Assembly (NCBI RefSeq): GCF_025602895.1
Contig: NW_026516277.1
Coordinates: 124,001-188,000, forward strand
DNA: 64,000 nt
Source of the DNA: Polychytrium aggregatum
Lineage: Eukaryota; Chytridiomycota; Chytridiomycetes; Polychytriales
Reading direction: 5' to 3'
Below the pieces are notes generated by a model that ran no database searches, was not told the origin of the DNA, and saw only the letters and a program-made list of their open reading frames with translations. Position numbers and translations under genes: made by a program. Positions 33,345 through 44,632 of this stretch are shown here, one piece after another (position 1 is the stretch's first letter; every line of letters begins with the position of its first letter).

Positions 33345-35366
33345 TCAGTCAAAGTTCGTGATCGGCGACCAGCCCTGGTCTGCTGCCTTGCGGTACCAGC
33401 GGTCGGCCACATCGGCATCCTTGGCAACACCGTCTCCATGCGAGAAGCAGTCTCCGAGGCCGTACTGACCATAGCGATTGCCTTGGTCGGCTGACTTGCG
33501 GAAGTACTCGGCGGCCTTGGCACCGTCTTTGGCTGTTCCATGTCCGTACTCGTAGCACCAGCCGGCCATATACTCTCCGTACGGATTGCCCCGGTCGGCA
33601 GATTCGATGAACCATCGGAGCGCCGTCTTCCTGTCGCTTGCGACGCCCCAGCCCCAGAAATAGCAGCGCCCCAGCCAGAACTGGCTGTCGCTATGTCCTT
33701 GCTGGGCAAGCTGCTCAAATATGGCCACCGCTACTTGCTCTTCGCCAATCGAGTTTCCAAATTCGCAGATGATGCACACCGCCAAAAGGTGCTTGCAAAC
33801 CCAGTCGCGCTCGGCCCCGAGCTGCAGCAGCTCAAAAAACCGGATGGCTGCGGGAGACTCGGAGGGCGCCAGGCCGAATGCTGCCAGGCACTCGTGCTCT
33901 CCCAAGGGGAACTCCTCCGTTTGACTGTCTCGAACGAGCTGGACTCCTGTTTGCTGATCCCGGTTTGTACCTCGGCCGAGGTAGTGCATCCAGCCGAGCA
34001 AATGAGTGGCAATCGACCGGAGGGCATGGTCACCAGGCTGGCTACAGACCTCTTGCAAGTAGGTGAGCGCATCAAGGTCGCTCTGCTCGACACCGACACC
34101 AAGAAGGTGCATCCAGCCGAGGTAAAAGTAGGCTTCGCTTTGCTGTTGTTCGGCGGCAACTTGGAAGAACGAGGCTGCTTGCGTCCAAACCGGATCGGTG
34201 ACAAACTTGTGGTGCGAGAGCATTTTGGCTACTTGAACACAGGCATTGGCATCGCCTCTTCGAGCCTTCTGCAGGATCAGACGAGGAACGCCGGGATAAG
34301 ACCCAGATTCTGCCGACGGGGTGGGCGATGGGGTCACGGGCGGTGAGATTGGAGTCTGGATCGGCTCGGGCTCTTGCTTGGGCTCTGGCTCCCATCTTGG
34401 TGCTGGAACTGGTACTGGAACTGGTACTGGAACTGGTGCTGGACCTGGTGGGGGCGGCAGATCCACTGTGTCGTACCGGTTCAGGGTTTCGAGGATGGCA
34501 GGGAAGCTTGGCCGCTCGTTTGGAGCTTGGCTCCAGCAACTCTCGATGACTGTCCAGACGTCGTCTGGGATGCCATCGATTTGCTTAGGACGCTTTCCCT
34601 TGCGCACTTGCTTCTCGATGACTTGGCTCAGCATCGGCTGGCCATTGTCCGTCACCCAAATTGGCTGAGCGTCGTTCAAGGCTTCGTACATGGTGATGGC
34701 AAAGGCATAGACGTCGGTCTTCATCGTGGTGCCACTGGGGTTTTCGTCGTCGAGCAGCTCCGGGGCCATGTATCCCTCTGTTCCAACGATGGTGTTGTAC
34801 GTCCTATTGCGGTCCATCGAGGCCGAGGTGTGCTTGGTGCGAGAGAGGCCAAAGTCCGAGACCACGGCGCTACGGGCCTCGTCGAGGAGGACATTGGCGG
34901 CTTTGAGGTCGCCGTGCACAACGTGTTTGCCATGGAGGTACGACATGCCAGAGGCGACCTGGAACAAGAGGTGGAGCTTCTCCTCCAAGGGCCGAGGGCT
35001 GTCTGGGTCCGAAACATAGTCGCGGAGAGTACCGTTAGGCATGAACGGCGAAACCATGAAGGGAACAATCGGAGTACCATCGTCGCTTTTGTCGCAGGCG
35101 CCGAGAAGACGCAGGATGTGGGGGTGGCTGAGCTCCTTCCAGATATCAATTTCTCGGCGGTAATCGACGAGCTCCCGCTTGTTGCAGGTGCCGAGGAGCT
35201 GCTTGATGGCAACTTTGGAGCCGTAGTAGCGGCCGCTGTACACTTCGCCAAAGCCGCCACGGCCGATGGGAACGGCGGAGCGGTCGGTGATGTCGCTGGG
35301 GGAAATGTACCAGGACGGTTTGTTGGCGGGCGGGTCGGCACAGGCCGTGGCGGAGCTGCCGGACAT
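33345..35366 (-). CDS. TKL-type protein kinase with C-terminal Sel1 repeats
   Basis: Single exon, 2022 nt, 673 aa. A complete kinase domain spans about 25-310: Gly-loop GRGGFGEV 35-42, VAIK Lys55, HGDLKAANVLL with catalytic Asp153 (HGD rather than HRD), DFG 171-173, GTEGYMAPEL in the activation segment, and DVYAFAITMYEAL. HGDLKAAN with no RD arginine is common in the TKL group. A linker of Pro-Val and Glu-Pro dipeptides (about 320-370) follows. The C-terminal 300 residues contain Sel1-like repeats (FYLGWMHLLGVGV, WLGRCYFWGWGV, MAGWCYEYGHGT, YGLGDCFSHGDG). Such kinases are numerous in chytrids and mucoromycetes. The single-exon structure contrasts with the neighbours. The partner and substrate are unknown. 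Confidence 0.92.
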   Translation of the reverse strand: MSGSSATACADPPANKPSWYISPSDITDRSAVPIGRGGFGEVYSGRYYGSKVAIKQLLGTCNKRELVDYRREIDIWKELSHPHILRLLGACDKSDDGTPIVPFMVSPFMPNGTLRDYVSDPDSPRPLEEKLHLLFQVASGMSYLHGKHVVHGDLKAANVLLDEARSAVVSDFGLSRTKHTSASMDRNRTYNTIVGTEGYMAPELLDDENPSGTTMKTDVYAFAITMYEALNDAQPIWVTDNGQPMLSQVIEKQVRKGKRPKQIDGIPDDVWTVIESCWSQAPNERPSFPAILETLNRYDTVDLPPPPGPAPVPVPVPVPVPAPRWEPEPKQEPEPIQTPISPPVTPSPTPSAESGSYPGVPRLILQKARRGDANACVQVAKMLSHHKFVTDPVWTQAASFFQVAAEQQQSEAYFYLGWMHLLGVGVEQSDLDALTYLQEVCSQPGDHALRSIATHLLGWMHYLGRGTNRDQQTGVQLVRDSQTEEFPLGEHECLAAFGLAPSESPAAIRFFELLQLGAERDWVCKHLLAVCIICEFGNSIGEEQVAVAIFEQLAQQGHSDSQFWLGRCYFWGWGVASDRKTALRWFIESADRGNPYGEYMAGWCYEYGHGTAKDGAKAAEYFRKSADQGNRYGQYGLGDCFSHGDGVAKDADVADRWYRKAADQGWSPITNFD

Positions 35367-36282
35367 TGTGGAGAGTGTGCTTGGAACAGTGATGGGCGAA
35401 TCTGAAGCGAGGCAAGTGGCAGGCAAGATGGCAGGCAAGATGGCAGCAAGATGGCAGCAATGGCGACCGACGCGCCAGCCAGAACAGGGTATCACCCGCG
35501 CCACAGGCACTGACACGTGTCTGTTCTGTGGCAGCAGTGGCGGAGTGGCGCCACAGAGCGCAGCACCGCGTCCTGGAGCGCAGCACCATGACCGAGCGAC
35601 GACCATGTCGATCCATGCGGGCCACGAGTTTCGACCGCGACGAAGCATCCGGCGGCGACCTGCTTCCTCAGCTCGGCCGCTCGGAGGTGGTTCACAGATA
35701 TGCGTCCTGGGCTGCGATCGAGCTGCGCCCGTATATGTCGTGGCATGTCTGCGCTGCCACTTGTGGGCACGTCTCGCTAATCTCCTCCCAGGCCCCGCTC
35801 TCCACCGCCCAACCCCATCGGCCGCATCGATCCCTTTTTTCCCCTTTGCACACCCCAAAGAAGCCATCGGAGAAGAGACCCGCCAAAGAGCGCTCGCAGC
35901 TGGCAGCTTGCACTGGCAGCTTGCACCGGAAGCCGCCTTGCTTGCCCGCCAAGTGGCTGGCTGTTGCTGTATCGGAGAGCGTCCCTGGCAGCCAGGGAAG
36001 AAAAAAGGGCGGCCCCGTCGCTTGCACCCTGTGGGCATCCTCCGGCTGGTCGCTTGGCTTCTGAGAAGCACTGGTACTGGGAGACATCAGCGTACGATCG
36101 GGTGTCGGCCGGGCGGTGAGTCGGCGCTGGCCTTCAGCATCCTTCTTTCGGCCATCGCCCTGCATTCCGGCTTTTGGATAGCATTCTGCCCGCCCTCAAG
36201 CACCGGCGCCGATCCCTTGCCACGACGACCTGCCACTGGCTGCATACGCACCACTCTCTCCAGGACTCTCCGGGCTCTCGAA
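35367..36282. promoter_or_regulatory. Divergent promoter region, kinase / mucin-like gene
   Basis: About 915 bp between oppositely oriented starts. It includes GGCAAGATGGCA and AAGATGGCAGC repeats near 35415-35462. No other element recognised. Confidence 0.5.
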
Positions 36283-38097
36283 ATGTCCTTTCTCTTGGCG
36301 CTGAAGCTCATTCTCGTTGTGTTGCTCCTTCTGGCCTCCACGACCGTCTTTGTGATCTCGGTCTTTGGCGGCACCGTTTCGGCATCGTCAGGAGCCACTC
36401 TATCGAATGCCGCGCCGTCCGTCTTTGCCCTCGAGCTGGCCAAAATCCCATGGATCGTGTCGTCGCTAGGAAGAGATTCGCTGTGGTGCTTTTGTCCATT
36501 CGATGCGGGATCAATTGCCGACTGCTGGACCATATTCCAGGGCAACTTCGGATCAAACAGCCCAGCTTCAGGACCCAACAATACTGCTGGATCAAATGGA
36601 GTGTCAGCATCGCCGGGTCTCGTTCATTCGAGCGTGGGCTTGCCATCTGCTGCCCCGTCCGGTGCCGCTCTTTCGCAGCAACAGTCCTCAGCTTCGTGGA
36701 CCAGCCCTCTGTTTCAACAATCCCAGACGTCCTCGCTATCGGCAACTCCGTGGCTATGGCCGCCGATCACCTCGTCTACCTCGTCCAATGGCCAGTTTGC
36801 ATCCATCTCGGCGGGACCTTCATCGCCGGCTGCCCCTTCAGCGGCCTCTGCAACAACTTCATCCTCCCCGGTACCCCAGTTTATCCCGAGCCAGCTGCCC
36901 TGGCCGCCCACGATCGCCCAGCCTCAAACATCGACTTCCTCTGTTTCCACTGCACCGGTCTCAGCAGCAGTGCCATCCACAACTCTCTCGCGATCTAACC
37001 TGGCATCCTCATCAACCGCACTGATCTCGAACCCGCCCCAAGCATCATCCCTATCTTCTCAGTCGGCAGAGAGCGTCTTGACTTTGTCGATCCCCAAGCC
37101 CACCTCACTGACACCCACAGCCAACTCTGTTCCCATACAGCCCACAAGTGCATCACCGACGTCGCAGCCTCTGCGAACCACTCAAGCATCAATGCCACCA
37201 AGTACACCGCCATCACAGCCACCATCGCAACCGCCACCCAAAACCCTCCCGTCTCCATCTGTCGCCTCCACTGCTCCGGCTAGCTCTACAACCTCGACAC
37301 CACCAGGGATTCCTCCTCAGATCGCTGGCTTGCTGGGATGGGGTCTAAGCATATCGTCAGTGATTCGGATGCACATCGAATTCCAGCCCTCGCGTCTCGA
37401 CAGCGCTCCGAGCCTTGCTCAATCGGGCTTTTCGCTAGTTCCGTTCTGGGCTCGGATCATCCTCGGAGTACTGGCTATCCTGGTTGTTCTGGCGACATTG
37501 GGCGCATTGCTGGTGCTTGTCGCAGCAGCACTCCCACCTCAACGGTCGAGTGCTCGAACAGCGACACAAGCTCGTCCCCAACGGCCGTGGCGGCGGCGCT
37601 CTCTCAGCGACTTTGACGAAGCATTTGAACTCCACAACTCGCATCGAACACTCTCCGAGGAAAGTTATGGGCCAGGCACTGGACTGGGTCATGGCGGTAT
37701 CGTGTCCGATGCCAAGCTTCGGCGAACTGCCGATCAGCGACGAGCATTGCAAGTCCGGAGGTCGTCGTACTGTGTGTTTGCGTCTGCCATCCTGTGCTTT
37801 GTGTACTTTTGCTTTGGAAGCTACATCACCTTCATGGCGATCGAGACGCTGAAGGAGTCTGGCCTGGCTGGGGCGTCCGATGTTAGTGCAGGCACTAGCA
37901 TCGACTCCAGTGCCATCGGCATTGGCGGTGGGTTCTGGGGATGGAACATTGTCCTGGTCGGCAGCGTCGATCTGGGGTTCTGGGTCGGTGCTTGGGCGCT
38001 CTGGCTGCTAAGCGCCGACCTCGGTGATGCCGAAGCCGCGCATGAGCAGAATGTGGGAGACATCATTGACTCGTACACGGACAGTCAAGAACCATGA
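36283..38097 (+). CDS. Mucin-like Ser/Thr/Pro-rich four-TM membrane protein
   Basis: Single exon, 1815 nt, 604 aa. An N-terminal hydrophobic segment (LALKLILVVLLLLASTTVFVI) acts as TM1. The following loop has the W..SLW-C-x-C..DC pattern, loosely like the claudin/Sur7 W-GLW-C-C motif. About 260 residues of Ser, Thr, Pro and Ala (O-glycosylation-type) come next, then three C-terminal helices (FWARIILGVLAILVVLATLGALL, VFASAILCFVYFCFGSYITF, IVLVGSVDLGFWVGAWALWLL). It looks like a plasma-membrane or wall-linked protein with a large mucin insertion in the extracellular loop. No orthologue recognised. ATG 36283 is chosen because it directly precedes TM1. Confidence 0.8.
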   Translation: MSFLLALKLILVVLLLLASTTVFVISVFGGTVSASSGATLSNAAPSVFALELAKIPWIVSSLGRDSLWCFCPFDAGSIADCWTIFQGNFGSNSPASGPNNTAGSNGVSASPGLVHSSVGLPSAAPSGAALSQQQSSASWTSPLFQQSQTSSLSATPWLWPPITSSTSSNGQFASISAGPSSPAAPSAASATTSSSPVPQFIPSQLPWPPTIAQPQTSTSSVSTAPVSAAVPSTTLSRSNLASSSTALISNPPQASSLSSQSAESVLTLSIPKPTSLTPTANSVPIQPTSASPTSQPLRTTQASMPPSTPPSQPPSQPPPKTLPSPSVASTAPASSTTSTPPGIPPQIAGLLGWGLSISSVIRMHIEFQPSRLDSAPSLAQSGFSLVPFWARIILGVLAILVVLATLGALLVLVAAALPPQRSSARTATQARPQRPWRRRSLSDFDEAFELHNSHRTLSEESYGPGTGLGHGGIVSDAKLRRTADQRRALQVRRSSYCVFASAILCFVYFCFGSYITFMAIETLKESGLAGASDVSAGTSIDSSAIGIGGGFWGWNIVLVGSVDLGFWVGAWALWLLSADLGDAEAAHEQNVGDIIDSYTDSQEP

Positions 38098-38268
38098 ACG
38101 GAAAGACCGAAACATATCTGCTGTATTATTGTTCCATCTGACTCAATATAGTTTGCATTGCCTCAAAGCCACACCCCGGCTTCGCGTGAGGAGGATGTGC
38201 CCTCCAAGCACTGCCGCAAATCAACACAGACGATGCTTCCGAGGCGACACCTTGAGCCGCCGACCCCA

Positions 38269-41200
38269 CTACGAGATCACTTCGATCGACTGAACGAGTG
38301 TGTCGCCAAGACGATACATTTCCGAGATCATGGCATCGAGGTTGACCTTGACGGTGTCAGGCGCGACAGTCTTGGACTTTTTCTTGTCCTTTTGCGCAGG
38401 CTGTGGGGACTGTGGGTCGAAGGAATGATCGGATGGCAAGTGCAGCAGATCGATCAGCGACGGTACACGGGAGGATGGTATGGACAAGCCAACAACGGAT
38501 CAGTCGCATCAAGTCACTACCATGACCACGCACTCAGGCCCCATTGGCCCATCGGTCCATCGGTCCCATGGCCCCCAACCCACCTGGCCGAGTGTCGCCG
38601 GCTCGATATTCCAACCAAGATTGACCTTGAAGGCCAGCTCGGTCTTGGGCAGCCCCTTCCACGCAACCGCAATCTTATCGCCTCCGTATCGGTCGGCAAA
38701 GAACATAGCGACGTCCCCAAAGGAGTCGCGCAACTCGGCAAGGTATTGTGGAATCGGATTGAGGGTGTCCAGAGCGAGATCGGTTTCGGAGCGGCTGATG
38801 GACAGATTCTTGAACTTTGCGTTCTTGATCGATGGGTCGGCTTCGGGATCAAAGGTGACGTTGAGTGGGTAGGACGGCACATAGTGTGGGTCGAGGTGGA
38901 TGATTGCGTTGTAGCCTGTCTTGGGTGTCAGGAACAGTTTCTGTGATAGCGCAGCCGTGATCGAGGTTGCCAAGGGCCAGCCGACATTGACGCCACCGAT
39001 GCGAGCCAGTGTCCAAATAAGCGATGTGAATTAGCAATACGTCCAGCAGTCGGGAGCGACACTGAGCGGTCCGCCAACAACTCCAGCTGCTGCGAAGAGT
39101 GGAGACATGGCCAGTCACAGTGGAGCCTCGATAAAAATGCCAAGGAGTGGCAAACCCACGGCTGAACTAAGCGTCCCAGTGCCCAGCGCCCAATGTCCAG
39201 CGCCCAATGTCCAATGTCCAATGTCCAGGACCACACCAGCTCGACAGTGCTGCTGGTGTTGACACCTGGATCCCAAGGCCGGGCACCGTCGCCAAACAGA
39301 AGGCTCGGCAGAAATCACCACCCAACAATCAACTGCCTTCGTGTCATACCTGCACACCAGCTTCGTCGCCGTTGGAAATCAGGAGCCGATACTGCTCCAG
39401 CGATGCGGTTGCCAATACACGCAGGCGGTGAAAGTACATTTGCGGGCAGACGCCCCACCAGATGCCTTCCGTGTCTCGCTCGGTGGCCACAAAGGCGCCT
39501 GCTGTTTGGCCAGCGTCGCCGTCCGAAAGTCGACTGTTGAACTTCTCGGCGATTTCCCGACGGATCTCTGGCGAGAGCATGCCCTTCTCCAACTCGACGA
39601 CGAGGATCTCTTTCTTCCAGTTGAAAGTTCGGAGCAGGTCGAGGACCCGGAAGAAGCCCGAGAACGGTCCGCCGGGCTCCGGCCATCGGCCCGAGTCCAC
39701 AAACACCGAGGCTGTAATCAGCTCCAAGACCTCCTCTGGGATCGAATACGAGAGGAGATGAGCCGAGACCCATCGCTTCACCAGCCTCATCGTCAGCGGT
39801 AGGAAGGGGTGTCTGAGCGACAGCTGCGCTATGCGGCTTGTGTGGTATTTCCGCTTGATATAGCACAGCTCGTGCTCGTTCTTGGCCTGTGTGTACGCGT
39901 CGATCTGCTCGGGACCGAGGCTGGTGTTCTTGAGGGCACGTTCGATGACCTCGACCTCGTTGTCGGCGTAGATGTGGCAGCGGAACGTCCATCCGGCGTC
40001 GGTTTTGATCTCGAGGTAGCCGGCGTCAAAGTGATTGCGGAAGCTGCCGCGGGTGACGCGGCAGTCCGAGGCAGGGTTGCGGGCCTTGAAGATCTCGGCA
40101 ATCTTGATGGCAAAGGCCAACTTCATCTGCTGGATGGCATGCAGGTCCTCGGGCCATCGACCGGACGATTCAAACTCGATTGTGCACTCAAGGGGATCGT
40201 ACATGGATGTTCGGAAGGACGATCCCTTCTTGAAGGGCTGGGGCACAAAGACTGAGGCGTAGCGGAGACCCGAGGAGATAGGGCTGATGTTGGCTATGTG
40301 CAGCGGAAGGCCCTCGAGCTCGCGCAGCTGCTTCGAGAACTTTTGGAAGCCCTCGATCACTCTCTGGAAAACCGAGACGGTGGCGCCCGAGTACTTGACG
40401 AACGGATACAGTTGACCAGCGAAGGTTCGCAGCGCCTTGCCGGACTGCAGCCCAATGTGCCGCTCCACAAGATGGGCCACAATCTTGGACACGATGAGGG
40501 AACGATCTTCAAGCGTTCCGCCAGATTCTTCCCAGACAACACTTTCAAGGATGCTGCCGTCTTTGAACCGACGCAGCTCTGACTTTGCGCCCCAAAGCTG
40601 CCGAAACTCTTTCGAGGCCGCCTCGTCCTCGGCCGAGGGACCATGGTCGACGACCCGAATGGCTGCCTCCGAGTTCATCACCAGACCCATCACGATCGGG
40701 GTCTTGAGGGTCTCGTGGCTCGGCGGCGCCTCGGAGCATGGCCACAATGGCAGTGGGTCCGAGATCACGGCTATGGTTTGGACACGATCGGTGAGACCTC
40801 TTTTCAGAAGCTTGGGGAGCAGATACAGGATGAAATAGTGCAGGCTTGGGAAATCCAGGGCATTTGAGGCCTTGTAGGACGGAGGAGGAGTTGTCACATG
40901 CGGGATCCTGTGGACGGCGGCGGGCGTCAGGGCAAAAGCTAGGCGGCATCTAAGGATCGGTCTGCATGAAGAGTGCTCCGATATTACCTGAGCACATTGT
41001 CAAACTGCAGCCGAACGTCGGAAACCTTGCTCAGGAAGAGCGAATCGAATCGATCGACGGCGACATCGTTGAAGTGACCAAAGCTGATACGGGCCTGGAC
41101 TTGGAGCTACATCCGGCGCGGACGGGGCAAGTGCAAGTTAGACGGACGATTCCGACCAGAGGGACAGGTGCGACAGCCTTTGATATGCTCATGGCCACAA

Positions 41201-43946
41201 CATCGTGGGACTGCTTACATCCTCGAGCTGGCACTTGCTGATTGCACTGGCGAGGTTCAGCTTGCCGGAGGGGTCGACAATGACGACATCAAAGTGCCGC
41301 TTGAAAGCCTCGAGAGAGAACTGTTCAACGAAGAATCAATCGCAAGCACGGTTAGCAGAAGCGCATGCGATGGCACGCGATAGTAGCGCCGACCATACGA
41401 CCAGTTTCGATGGTAAGGCGGGTGGGACATGCGAGGCGTGAGTGTGTGTGGAGTATCGTCAATCTCCGTAGTGTCCGGAACCTACCTCGGGATCTTCCAA
41501 GGGCTTGCCATTCGGGGTCATGAAGATGGGCTCGGCATCAAAGTCGTGGTTGGCTTTGGGACGGACAGACAGAAATATACGAGCAAGGCAAGCCGTTGAG
41601 TGGTCTGCAAATCCAGTCGATCATGCATAATGCGAGAAGCTCTCAAGCACAAGAAGAGCCCGATAGGCAGGCATCGTTTCAGGCACTCTCGTTGCATTGA
41701 GACGACGGATCGCTCCACGCCTGCTGAATCTCGTGCAGCACATCAAACAACCCGATCCGTACCCAAGAAGCCCATGGTAACCTTGAGCAGCTGGTATGAA
41801 CTGAAGCTGTTTCCGAGCGTCCGGTTGCCGCGACGGTCATCGGTCCGCAGCAGGTATCCCATGAGCATCTCCCACAAGAACCCGTTGAAGGTACCGTGGT
41901 GTCCGTTGAAGCCTCGTTGCTGAAGCCAGACTTTGGCCAAGACGCTGGCATCACGGAACGCCGCGCAGGCAGAGGCGTGTGAGTGTAGCTGATTAAGGTT
42001 GTTGACCATCACCGAGTCCATCAGCAATGATGCGTTGTATCGGGGCGTTGGGGGCAGACTAGTATCGCCCTGGTTGCCGGGTGGGCGCACGTTATTTCGG
42101 CCAGGGGCCAGACGGCTGGCGCCAAAGGTGTTCTCGGGGATGATGGGAAATATCCGGATTTGGAAGCCACTCTTCGAAAAGTCAGTGTCCGATACGACTA
42201 TAGGCGGAACAGATGCGGCAGGTGGGTGAGCGAGCACTGGCAAACGGCGAACGAGATACCAGCGCGATCCAGCATCCACACGGAGACTTCGTGCGTATGC
42301 AGTACAAGCAGTGCGGTGAGACGCAGGCGAGTTTGAGGCATACCTCCAGACGACTTGAGAACAAGAACGGGCCGGTTTCGGTTGTCGTGGAAGGCCTGGA
42401 AGCTCGCCGAGAAGCCATGCTTGGACTTGCCAAGCTCGGCCGCAAGCACGGCCAAGTAAAACGCGCGCTTGTAAGTGTAGCGATAGTTCAGATGATCCTT
42501 GTCCTGGAACAATGACTGGATGGCAAAGGCGTAGAGTTAGGCGAGGCCGGGATCCAGCGATGCGCAACCATCCACAGCAACGCTCTCGTGCTTGTTCTGG
42601 AATCATGCAAGCCGGCGCTGCTTCTCATCGCATGCCGGGTGGTACACGCTACAGAACAGACAGGATGCGTACGCTCGGCATTTGCACAGCAATATCGACG
42701 TTGCATCCATCTGGGTTTTTGGCATATGACTTGAGCAAGTAGCTGCCGACGATGAACAGCTTGGACGGCTTCTTGAAACCCAGCTTGTACTGAGCATCCG
42801 CGGGAGGCTCGGTGGAGGGAAACGGGATGGCGACGCCTTGTTTCTTGGCGTGCTGGATGGCATCGGCGACCTGTTTATCGGCAAGACCCAAGTCAGATAC
42901 CGCTGTTGCCAGTGAGAGCGTCTATTGAGTGGAGAGGGCATGCGGCTGCGACCCATGCACCGCGGACACGATCGGCCGGCCGGCCGGTCGGTCGGTCGGT
43001 CGGTCGGATGCTGATGATGCGACTCAAAGCCTTTGCCGGACCGAGGTCGACGAAACGTCGTCATGCCAATTGGACGCACCTTCAGCTCTTCAATATCAGC
43101 CATTGAATCCAGAATTTCCTTGATCCGATGCAGCGCTTTGTCGATCGGCGCCAGCTTCTTCTTGTCGATCGTGATCTCGGCCAGGAGTTCTTGGACCTGA
43201 TGGCATGGGGCAACCGTAGCATCACCATGGAGCCAGAAATCGTAGGTGGCAGTCAGACGTATATTCAAGATGCGGCCAGAGTCGATTCGGGGGCTGAGAG
43301 CCGAGAGCTGAGAGCCGAGAGCCGAGAGTCTCGGCATATCCACAGTAGCGATGGCATCCAAGACATACGAAATATGGCCATGCGCTGCGCCGTGGACAGA
43401 GTGCGACCTTACCTGCATCTTGAAGAGGTTGGATTTGAACAGATCGACAGTCTCCTTGAGCTGATGCAGCTCATCGTTGGTAGGGGCCCGATAGAGTCGT
43501 TTCTCCTGAGCAGACTTGGGCAGCCTCTTGCCCTGGGATATCTCGCCGCCGTCGTCATCGTCGTCGGGCTCACTGTTCATGCCATCACCATCAACATCCT
43601 CATCGTCCTCATCCATGTTATCGCCTCCGTCTTCATCCTCGTCCTCGTTGTCCTCATCGGGCTGCTCGATATAGTCGGCCTCGTCGAGCACAGCCTCGGG
43701 CTCATCCGAATCGCTTGCGACCGGTGCGGCAACGATGGGGCGCTTGGCCACGCTGTGGCTCTGAGTGTTCCACATTCATTGACAGCGTCAATACAACATG
43801 AGTACAGCGTGACATAACATACGAAGCGATTCGTGAATCGGGCGATGAGTGGTTGGCGGGCCGATGCCCAAACACAGCTCGACAGACAGAGACAGCCAGA
43901 CAACACAGACCTCCTCGCGCTCGATGGCTTTCCTCTTAGGAGGCAT
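38269..43946 (-). CDS. UTP22: U3 snoRNP/small-subunit processome protein Utp22 (NRAP, NOL6)
   Basis: Twelve exons on the minus strand: 43946-43911, 43760-43413, 43196-43076, 42902-42673, 42515-42344, 42197-41763, 41553-41486, 41320-41219, 41094-40988, 40907-39350, 38940-38584 and 38400-38269. Total 3666 nt (1221 aa), in frame; yeast Utp22 has 1237. Exon 1 gives MPPKRKAIEREE, followed by an acidic stretch (DNEDEDEDGGDNMDEDDED). Recognisable Nrap blocks are LFIVGSYLLKS, the DHGPSAEDEAA segment, FRQLWGAKSELRRFKDG, ESVVWEES, RHIGLQSG, YDPLECTIEFESSGRWPEDL, HPFLPLTMRLVKRWVSAHLLS, EEVLELITASVF and NAIIHLDPHYVP. It binds pre-rRNA as a UtpC-associated component during 40S assembly. Last-exon acceptors have a nearby alternative 9 bp upstream. 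Confidence 0.94.
39183..39232. repeat. Short tandem repeat in Utp22 intron 10
   Basis: CAATGTC and CAGCGCC-type units repeated in intron 39349-38941 (minus-strand orientation). Confidence 0.8.
42975..43007. repeat. CGGC/CGGT tetranucleotide repeat in Utp22 intron 3
   Basis: Three GGCC and about five GGTC units in the intron between exons at 43076 and 42902. Confidence 0.9.
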
Positions 43947-44632
43947 GTGTATGCAGTGTCGGCCTCGGTGGTTTGTGTGGTGGGCAGGGTACTCTGGACG
44001 GCGTGCTCGCAGTATCCCCCAGAGTGCAGGTGTCGATGCTGGTGCTGGAACCGGGTCGGCGGATGTGCCCTGCGATGGATGCTGGTGCGATCGCCGGCTC
44101 GCCTGCCCTTCCCAGAAAAAAAACCGACAAATGAAAAAACAAAAATGCGCCAAATGAAGTCAATAGGCTGCGCACGCGCGGCGCTGGCCTCCAACTCCGC
44201 GCTGGCCAGGGGAGACCCCCACCATCGCCGAGGCTCCGCTGCCCGCCTTGGACCGCCCAAAAGCTTCCGTGTCAGCGACGACAGGAGGAGCCGGCAGCAC
44301 CGTGGGACCGTGGGACTGTGGGACTGTGGGCGACTCAGCGGGACGCACGGGAGGAGGTATGAAATGAGGGGGCGGGGTGATGCACGGCGACGATATGGCC
44401 TCTGGTCGCGATCCTTCTTGGACATTCGAGCCTTCTTCCAGCAACGACCCCAGGCGCCTCTGGCACAGACTGCCGCAGCCATCTGCAAGGCCAACTGCCC
44501 ACATTAGTCCACCTCCGCATCCTAAATCGGCGTCGAGGTCCTGCGCATCCTTGAGCACCACTTTGTGCCTAGTTCAAGCAAGCCTCCGATTCAAGCACGG
44601 CAATTCCGAGTCGAGTCCCGACGCCGCGAGCC
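43947..44632. promoter_or_regulatory. Divergent promoter region, Utp22 / transporter-like
   Basis: About 690 bp between the two starts. It contains a GGGACCGTGGGACTGTGGG tandem near 44302-44328. No gene is supported. Confidence 0.5.

Noticed and set aside
31770-33494. 574-codon plus-strand frame
   Set aside because: Antisense to the single-exon ketoacyl-CoA reductase; a typical shadow of a GC-rich gene.
35367-36071. Upstream minus-strand extension of the kinase
   Set aside because: Extra residues are low complexity and off family; start placed at 35366.
35266-36282. Upstream extension of the mucin-like protein
   Set aside because: It runs through the promoter region and antisense to the kinase start. 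The ATG at 36283 precedes the first TM helix.
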